A stretch of 5,403 bases of DNA, taken from Candidatus Proendomicrobium guianensium. Its GTDB lineage: Bacteria > Elusimicrobiota > Endomicrobiia > Endomicrobiales > Endomicrobiaceae. The position numbers and the translations under genes are program-made. Below are positions 1-4,195 of the stretch, piece after piece. How positions within the stretch are numbered: position 1 is the stretch's first letter; each line of letters opens with the position of its first letter. A model generated the notes under the pieces. The model worked only from the letters and a program-made list of their open reading frames with translations. It did not search any database and was not told the origin of the DNA. The stretch is from the NCBI GenBank assembly GCA_009785775.1, contig WQVR01000072.1, forward strand, positions 1 through 5,403. The letters are read 5' to 3'.

Positions 1-1125
1 GAAGGCGATGTTTTATCTACCGCTATTGCAAATGCCGGCATATCGCGCTCGGACGCAACGGAAATTTTAAGAGAACTTAGAAGATACAAAAATTTAAACA
101 GAATACAAGTAGGCGATTTTTTTGAAGTTAGATACACCTGCGCAGAACACTCAGACTGGATGCGCCTGTCTTACTACACACGCGGAACAACTTTTGTCAG
201 GGTAACAAAGCGTGACGGCGTTATAACCGGCGAACAGCGCGAACTTCCCGTAGTGCAAAGCACAAGGGCTGTCAGGGGCACTATCACTTCTTCCCTGTGG
301 AACGCAATGATAGCCGAAGGCTTAAATCCAAACATGGTAGTGTCTTTTGCCGATATTTTTGCCTGGCAGGTAGACTTTTTAACCGGCACGCGCCCGGGCG
401 ACGAATTTAAAATTATCTACGAACAAACCCTTATACCAAAGCAAAACAGAGTTGCCTCTTCAAGAATTATTGCCGCGCGCTACACTTCCCGCGGAAGAAC
501 GCATACAGCTATAAATTATGAAAACCTGCAAGGCCAAAGAGGTTTTTTTGACGAACAAGGCAACTCTATGCGCCGTCAATTTTTAAGAGCGCCGCTTCAG
601 TACAGGCGTATAAGTTCGCACTTCGGCATGAGAATGCACCCCATATTAAGAGTCCGCCGCCAGCACGCAGGCACAGACTTTGCCGCGCCAACCGGCACGC
701 CCGTTTCAGCAATAGGCGACGGCGTTGTTACAAGGGCAAGCTATGACAGAAACAACGGCAATATAGTAATAATACGCCATCCTAACGGGTTTGAATCTTA
801 CTATTTACATTTAAGCCGCTTCGCAAGAGGCATACGCCCCGGCGTGCGCGTAAGACAGGGGCAATTGATAGGCTATGTTGGCGCAACAGGCCTTGCCACA
901 GGCCCGCATTTGTGTTTCCGTATGCGTCATAACGGGCGCTTTATAAACTTTCTTACCATGAGGCAACCCTCACTTGAAAGCCTTTCAGGCGCAGACAGAA
1001 CAAGATTTTTAGAATATTCAAAACCTATTGTAGCAAAGCTAAACAGCTTAGGGACAGGAACTACTACTAGTTTACCGGCTGATGATTCGAGTTACGAATT
1101 ATGCGACTTGCCTTGTGCAAGTTAA
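1..1125 (+). CDS. M23-family murein endopeptidase (OapA/Csd3/MepM-like), 5' partial
   Basis: The frame is open from base 1 to the stop at 1123-1125, so 374 C-terminal residues are visible and the true start lies upstream; the ATG at 160 is internal because homologous sequence precedes it. Visible residues 1-45 resemble the LysM-like domain of OapA/Csd3 proteins (a GD-x-L start, a helix, then IQVGDFFEV). Residues about 90-145 match the Csd3-type middle domain (FAWQVDFL, RPGDEFKIIYEQ). Residues about 198-320 are the lysostaphin-like peptidase: ISSHFGMRMHP, the HxxxD zinc motif HAGTD (His222, Asp226), YYLHLS (His270) and GPHLCF (His303, Cys305). Family members cut peptide cross-links in periplasmic peptidoglycan during growth or shape control. 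The last zinc ligand, normally the second His of HxH, is Cys here. It is convergent with the next gene. Family assignment is secure; substrate specificity is not. Confidence 0.93.
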   Translation, partial: EGDVLSTAIANAGISRSDATEILRELRRYKNLNRIQVGDFFEVRYTCAEHSDWMRLSYYTRGTTFVRVTKRDGVITGEQRELPVVQSTRAVRGTITSSLWNAMIAEGLNPNMVVSFADIFAWQVDFLTGTRPGDEFKIIYEQTLIPKQNRVASSRIIAARYTSRGRTHTAINYENLQGQRGFFDEQGNSMRRQFLRAPLQYRRISSHFGMRMHPILRVRRQHAGTDFAAPTGTPVSAIGDGVVTRASYDRNNGNIVIIRHPNGFESYYLHLSRFARGIRPGVRVRQGQLIGYVGATGLATGPHLCFRMRHNGRFINFLTMRQPSLESLSGADRTRFLEYSKPIVAKLNSLGTGTTTSLPADDSSYELCDLPCAS

Positions 1126-1155
1126 GCTTTTTTACTTGTAATTAGCTTTTTAAAA

Positions 1156-1191
1156 AATAACTCCTTAGAACTTTTGTTCTAAGGAGTTATT
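1156..1191. terminator. Bidirectional intrinsic terminator between convergent genes
   Basis: A perfect 16-bp stem (arms 1156-1171 and 1176-1191) closes a TTTT loop. Read on the minus strand, the stem runs into a six-base T tract (complement of A1152-1157), so it is a good rho-independent terminator for the leftward gene that stops at 1215. Read on the plus strand only TTATTA follows, giving a weaker terminator for the peptidase gene ending at 1125. The position, centred in the 89-nt gap between convergent stop codons, supports shared use. Confidence 0.85.
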
Positions 1192-1214
1192 AAATGATAC
1201 TTGCCCGAAAAAGC

Positions 1215-2777
1215 TTATCTGATACTTATAAATTCTGCGTTAAACGGCGTTCTTGCAAGAGCGTCTTCTTTAGAAGTACCCGGTCTGTTAAAAAAGTCTA
1301 CAATGAAAGGTCTTGCGGTTCTGGTGTTTACGCTTATTGCTTGAACGCTCCACCTTAAAATGTCATCATCAAGAGTCGGTTTTGGGATTCTTGCGACAAA
1401 CCTGTTTAGTATGGGAACAGCGGCAATTTCGCGCACTTCGCCGCCATAATGCCTGTAAACAACCGCATTATCGGGGAAAATTCTTACAAGATAATTCCAC
1501 GCGTGCGCTCCCGTAAAAATACCATGAGTAGGGCGGTGCATTTCAACCGAACTTTCCTCTTGCCCGTGCGGCAAGCTTATGTAAACGTCTATATAAGAAA
1601 TTGTTATAGGCCAATGCGCGCCTTGTATAAAGTCTATGTCAAAATCTATAGTATTTCTTGCATTTGTTATCGTAAGGCGCCTTAAAGGTCCGTCTCCCGA
1701 AATTGCAACGGAATTTGAAGTAACCGTTACCTGCCGAGCGTCTTCGCCTGCAAATCTTACCGAAGCGGCTGTGCCGTCTTCAGGAGGTCTTGTGCCTAAA
1801 AACCTGAATATATTATTAAAAGCAATATCGTACATTTGGCGGCTTTGCGCCGAATCATTCAACAACCCGCTTAAAAGCTCATAACTGTAAAGAAACTGCA
1901 GTTCGTTTCTTACATTGTTATAACTTTCATGTCTGGTGCCTACAGATCTTCTAAACCTGCTTACAACTTCAGACGCCATATAAGCGCGCGCTCTAAATTC
2001 TTCGGGTATTTCTACAAGTTCAAAGTTAAGGTTGTTTGCTTGCGCCAATTCAATATTTCTTGCAATGTAAAGCGGCGTAACGGGCATTACTGCCGTGTTT
2101 CTGTCAAAAAAACTTGCAAGCGCGCCCATAAACTGCGCATTGTTTAATTGAGCGGAACTTAAAAGCACGGGAATAATGCGCCCCGGTCTTGCCGCAAGCC
2201 ACCTTTCAATATCAGCCGCCCTTGTTGGGAAATCCGTATAAGGCGCAAACACCGTAATATTGCCATGCCTGAAAGTACTTGCAGGGGCATTTGTTATATT
2301 GCTTGCGACTGTCCAACTGGCGTTTAGAAGTTCAAAGTATTCCAGCGTGTTTTGGCAAACAAGCGCGTCTGTAAGAAAAATGCCGGGTTGGCGGTAAGAA
2401 GTTTTTTCAAAAAAATTGTTAAAGTCCTGCGCAAACAGGCTTCGCATATATGCTCTGTCGTCAGACCTGTAAGAAGAGGTAAGCAATGGAAAATAGGGTT
2501 CGGGGTTGAAAGCGAATGCCGGCTCTGCCTTATGGTAACCAAAAATAAGTTCGCTTAAGTCTTGGCTAAGCTGACGCGTTTGGTATAAAGGAAAGGTTAT
2601 GCGTAAGTTTTGGGAAGTTTTTATTCTTGCCGCGCTTGCCGCACTAATCGCAGGGGTAGACGCAAAAAAAACTATGTAACGTTGCGCCCGCCCTTGAGTT
2701 TCCTGTGAAAATGCGCTAGCGCTTAAAAAAGCGCAAAACATTACTGCTAAAAACAGTCGTGACAATACTTTTTTCAT
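1215..2777 (-). CDS. Secreted protein with glucodextranase C-terminal-like module; possible degenerate GH57-like core
   Basis: The predicted product is 520 residues. I chose the ATG at 2777 because it begins a clean signal peptide (MKKVLSRLFLAVMFCAFLSA, cleavage near residues 22-26); the longer frame from 2873 adds a non-signal-like tail and would span the promoter. Residues about 338-495 look like the beta-rich Glucodextran_C module seen at the end of some secreted amylolytic enzymes: IDVYISLPHG (396-405), AHAWNYLVRI (424-433), VARIPKPTLDDD (461-472), then RWSVQAISV. Residues 132-160 (GIFLTDALV...ASWTVASN) have the spacing of GH57 region 3 (WxxE, then a following 'aGxxWtxxD'), but Asp136 stands where the nucleophile Glu is expected and Asn160 where Asp is usual. 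No HxHQP motif is visible at the N-terminus. It may therefore be a non-catalytic carbohydrate-binding relative. The export and C-terminal module calls are moderately supported; the GH57 link is tentative. It is transcribed divergently from nagB. Confidence 0.6.
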   Translation of the reverse strand: MKKVLSRLFLAVMFCAFLSASAFSQETQGRAQRYIVFFASTPAISAASAARIKTSQNLRITFPLYQTRQLSQDLSELIFGYHKAEPAFAFNPEPYFPLLTSSYRSDDRAYMRSLFAQDFNNFFEKTSYRQPGIFLTDALVCQNTLEYFELLNASWTVASNITNAPASTFRHGNITVFAPYTDFPTRAADIERWLAARPGRIIPVLLSSAQLNNAQFMGALASFFDRNTAVMPVTPLYIARNIELAQANNLNFELVEIPEEFRARAYMASEVVSRFRRSVGTRHESYNNVRNELQFLYSYELLSGLLNDSAQSRQMYDIAFNNIFRFLGTRPPEDGTAASVRFAGEDARQVTVTSNSVAISGDGPLRRLTITNARNTIDFDIDFIQGAHWPITISYIDVYISLPHGQEESSVEMHRPTHGIFTGAHAWNYLVRIFPDNAVVYRHYGGEVREIAAVPILNRFVARIPKPTLDDDILRWSVQAISVNTRTARPFIVDFFNRPGTSKEDALARTPFNAEFISIR

Positions 2778-2784
2778 GTGTAAG

Positions 2785-2813
2785 ATTATACCTAATTCAT
2801 GTTTAATACTCAA
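2785..2813 (-). promoter_or_regulatory. Sigma70-type promoter for the leftward secreted-protein gene
   Basis: On the minus strand a TTGAGT -35 (2808-2813) is followed after exactly 17 bp by a perfect TATAAT -10 (2785-2790). Only seven bases separate the -10 from the ATG at 2777, so transcription should begin at or within a base of the start codon. This implies a leaderless mRNA and explains the absence of a usable Shine-Dalgarno sequence. Confidence 0.7.
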
Positions 2814-2831
2814 GCACAAATATGCTATACT
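2802..2831 (+). promoter_or_regulatory. Probable nagB promoter
   Basis: TATACT at 2826-2831 is a five-of-six match to the -10 consensus. The best upstream -35 candidate is a weak TTTAAT at 2802-2807 (18-bp spacer). Start of transcription near 2838 would leave a leader of about 24 nt that includes the GGGG ribosome-binding site. The -35 region of the leftward promoter lies inside this promoter's spacer, so the two probably cannot be occupied at once. Confidence 0.5.
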
Positions 2832-2852
2832 GTGAAAAATTTTATACCACAC

Positions 2853-2856
2853 GGGG
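2853..2856 (+). promoter_or_regulatory. nagB ribosome-binding site
   Basis: GGGG lies five bases before the ATG at 2862 and is the only purine-rich site nearby. It favours this start over the in-frame ATG at 2799, which would add 21 residues absent from NagB proteins and would place the start upstream of the -10 element. Confidence 0.6.
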
Positions 2857-2861
2857 AAAAA

Positions 2862-3587
2862 ATGCAAGTACACATCTACAAAAATGAACTTACGGCCGGA
2901 AAAGCCGCCGCAATGTTGTTTGCGGCAAAAATTATCGAAAAACCCTCTTGTGTTTTAGGCATGGCTACAGGTTCTACGCCGTTACCTATGTATAACTATC
3001 TGGTAGAACTTTATAATGAAGGACTTTTAGATTTTTCTGCCGTGCGTACATTTAATCTAGACGAATATATAGGACTTGACAAAACCCACCCGCAAAGCTA
3101 CTACGCTTTTATGTTTGATAATTTTTTTTCTAAAGTAAATATTAAGCCCGAAAATGTTAAAATCCCTTCTGTAAATTCTTCTGACCCTATAAAAGACTGC
3201 GCGCTTTATGACAAGGCTATTGAAGCTGCCGGCGGCATTGACTTGCAAGTTTTAGGCGTAGGCGTTAACGGGCATATAGCCTTTAACGAACCCGCAGGAG
3301 AGTTCATTTACGGCACCCACATTGCCTCGCTTACCGAAAGCACTATAGAATCAAACAAACGGTTTTTTAAAAACGCGCAGGAAGTTCCAAAAAAAGCCGT
3401 TACAATGGGCGTAGGCTCTATAATGAAAGCACGGGAACTTGTTTTTATCGCAACAGGCGCGGCAAAAGCCGAAGCTGTTAAAAGCATGATAAAAGGCGAA
3501 GTAAGCCCAAAGTGCTCTGCGTCTATTTTACAACTTCATCCTAAAGCCACTATTTTCCTAGACGAATCCGCCGCGAAGTTGCTGTAA
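2862..3587 (+). CDS. nagB: Glucosamine-6-phosphate deaminase (short, non-allosteric type)
   Basis: The 241-residue product converts glucosamine 6-phosphate to fructose 6-phosphate and ammonia in the cytoplasm, the step that feeds amino sugars into glycolysis. NagB signatures run its whole length: VLGMATGSTP (31-40, phosphate loop), FNLDEYIGL (64-72), HPQSYYAFM (76-84), GVGVNGHIAFNEP (132-144), MGVGSIMKA (182-190) and LQLHPKATIFLDE (224-236). By alignment to E. coli NagB, Asp67 is the proton-transfer base, His138 and Glu143 complete the catalytic triad, and Arg167 and Lys202 bind substrate phosphate. Asn136 replaces E. coli Asp141, as in Bacillus-type enzymes. Length matches the Bacillus form (about 242) rather than the 266-residue E. 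coli form: the C-terminal allosteric tail is missing, and the positions of E. coli Ser151, Arg158 and Lys160 are Gly146, His153 and Ala155. It seems to be a single-gene unit; no nagA is visible. Confidence 0.97.
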   Translation: MQVHIYKNELTAGKAAAMLFAAKIIEKPSCVLGMATGSTPLPMYNYLVELYNEGLLDFSAVRTFNLDEYIGLDKTHPQSYYAFMFDNFFSKVNIKPENVKIPSVNSSDPIKDCALYDKAIEAAGGIDLQVLGVGVNGHIAFNEPAGEFIYGTHIASLTESTIESNKRFFKNAQEVPKKAVTMGVGSIMKARELVFIATGAAKAEAVKSMIKGEVSPKCSASILQLHPKATIFLDESAAKLL

Positions 3588-3608
3588 GTACCCTTTAATT
3601 TAATGAAT

Positions 3609-3631
3609 AAGGGGGCGATACCTGCCCCCTT
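3609..3631 (+). terminator. G/C hairpin downstream of nagB, possible weak terminator
   Basis: An 8-bp stem (AAGGGGGC with GCCCCCTT, 7-nt loop) begins 21 nt after the nagB stop. Only three T residues follow before GAAT, so the U tract is poor and read-through into the structured region beyond is plausible. A second run of five C residues (3637-3641) could also pair with the same G run. It may alternatively mark the left end of the repeat-rich element. Confidence 0.4.
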
Positions 3632-3642
3632 TGAATCCCCCA

Positions 3643-3674
3643 GTATTACTTTTTGTGGCGACAAAAAGTAATAC
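3643..3674. repeat. 14-bp perfect palindrome with GGCG loop
   Basis: The arms GTATTACTTTTTGT (3643-3656) and its exact complement (3661-3674) flank a four-base GGCG loop. There is no T tract beyond either arm on the appropriate strand (AAAAAC follows on plus), so it is not a standard terminator. Its form, a short A/T-rich arm pair around a G/C loop, is that of the REP-like repeats scattered between genes in many bacteria. Whether it recurs in this genome cannot be seen here. Confidence 0.65.
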
Positions 3675-3684
3675 AAAAACGCAG

Positions 3685-3741
3685 GCGCTTGGCAGTGTAT
3701 TGCACTAACGGCAAGAGGTTAGCAACACACTGAACAAGCGC
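3685..3741 (+). ncRNA. Bulged hairpin, candidate domain of a structured RNA
   Basis: Four short helices stack with small bulges: 3685-3691 with 3735-3741 (7 bp), 3693-3698 with 3727-3732 (6 bp), 3700-3703 with 3722-3725 (4 bp) and 3706-3709 with 3718-3721 (4 bp), closing the loop GGCAAGAG. The outer right arm is repeated at 3749-3755 within the direct repeat ACAAGCGCA (3734-3742 and 3748-3756), so the left arm has two possible partners. Part of the loop can pair with TTGCC at 3761-3765. The structure is directly readable; that it is a functional RNA is inference. Confidence 0.4.
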
Positions 3742-3790
3742 AACAACACAAGCGCAGATGTTGCCGTAACCGTCAACAGTCCGCGAAACA

Positions 3791-3992
3791 GCAAGTGGCT
3801 TATTATCTTTGTAGATAGGGCGACGTTCAGGCGGTTTATGAGCGAGAAATTTTTAAGTTGTCCGTTTTTCGCTTGTTTGAAGCGGGCAACATTATGAGCC
3901 GTTATAAACTGCCCGCAAGTTCGAAAAACGCTTGAAAATTTTGAGCGATTGCCTGCCGAGCGCCCTATCTATAAAGATAAAAAGCCGCTTGC
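3791..3992 (+). ncRNA. Long rod-like hairpin, candidate structured RNA or element core
   Basis: The outer arms 3791-3822 and 3961-3992 pair over 32 positions with 29 Watson-Crick pairs, two G-U pairs on the plus strand (3796/3987 and 3811/3972) and one A-A mismatch. Inside are further helices: 3828-3832 with 3951-3955, 3847-3857 with 3931-3941 (one more U-G), 3863-3871 with 3922-3930 (9 bp) and 3882-3888 with 3910-3916 (7 bp), ending in a 21-nt apical loop. The non-canonical pairs are all tolerated only if the plus strand is the RNA. No conserved RNase P, tmRNA or SRP sequence was recognised. The size and rod shape recall 6S RNA, but no 6S-specific feature was found, and no clear promoter lies just upstream. 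Confidence 0.45.
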
Positions 3993-4022
3993 AAGAAGTA
4001 CATATGTACCCCCTTTCATTTA

Positions 4023-4051
4023 TTGACAATATAATGCTTTTTTGATAACAT
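4023..4051 (+). promoter_or_regulatory. Promoter of tRNA-Thr
   Basis: A perfect TTGACA -35 (4023-4028) and TAACAT -10 (4046-4051, four of six) are separated by 17 bp. Transcription would start near 4058, giving a leader of about 10 nt before the mature tRNA. The A/T-rich spacer and strong -35 suit a stable-RNA promoter. Confidence 0.7.
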
Positions 4052-4067
4052 AACCCCATATTTTAAT

Positions 4068-4140
4068 GCCGACGTAGCTCAGCTGGTAGAGCAGCGGTTT
4101 TGTAAACCGCAGGTCGTAGGTTCAAACCCTATCGTCGGCT
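4068..4140 (+). tRNA. tRNA-Thr (anticodon TGT)
   Basis: A complete cloverleaf is readable. The acceptor stem GCCGACG (4068-4074) pairs with CGTCGGC (4133-4139). The D arm is 4077-4092 with loop AGCTGGTA. The anticodon stem GCGGT/ACCGC (4094-4098 and 4106-4110) encloses TTTGTAA, placing TGT at 4101-4103, which reads ACA threonine codons. The T arm is 4116-4132 with loop TTCAAAC and one G-T pair. The discriminator base is T4140. No CCA is encoded, so the end must be added by tRNA nucleotidyltransferase. An eight-T run (4143-4150) follows closely. Confidence 0.97.
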
Positions 4141-4195
4141 TGTTTTTTTTGCACTCAAGCCCTAAAACATTGTGTAAAGGAACTCTCCCCCTGAT

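Larger units (their letters stand above)
3588..4022. other. Repeat-rich intergenic region without a convincing gene
   Basis: No frame here has a start codon, ribosome-binding site and recognisable protein. The longest late stretch (about 3898-4024 on the plus strand) is open but lacks a start. Instead the region holds four successive inverted repeats of increasing size, entered separately. Loosely similar G-run ends face each other (AATAAGGGGG at 3606-3615; CCCCCTTT at 4009-4016), which could be terminal inverted repeats of a small non-autonomous element. A structured RNA is the main alternative. Confidence 0.6.

Noticed and set aside
160..162. ATG as the start of the peptidase gene
   Set aside because: The frame is open to base 1 and the upstream residues look like the LysM-like domain of this family, so the ATG is internal.
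2831..2851. TGTG-N13-CACA dyad between the nagB -10 and its ribosome-binding site as an operator
   Set aside because: The half-sites are only four bases and match no operator I can name, so chance is likely.
2799..2861. 21-residue N-terminal extension of NagB and 32-residue extension of the leftward protein
   Set aside because: Both extensions overlap the divergent promoters, and the internal starts give a normal NagB N-terminus and a normal signal peptide.
3640..4022. CRISPR array
   Set aside because: The repeats are inverted and nested, not regularly spaced direct repeats with unique spacers.
3898..4024. Open plus-strand frame near the end of the intergenic block
   Set aside because: It has no start codon or ribosome-binding site, and it overlaps the right half of the hairpin arms, which explains its base pattern better.
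3588..4067. RNase P, tmRNA, SRP RNA or group II intron fragment
   Set aside because: The conserved core sequences (such as the RNase P GAGGAAAGTCC block) are absent; the GAGCCGT near 3896-3902 lacks the rest of an intron domain V.
4143..4150. T8 run as an intrinsic terminator for the tRNA
   Set aside because: There is no separate hairpin before it other than the tRNA itself, so it is noted with the tRNA rather than called.
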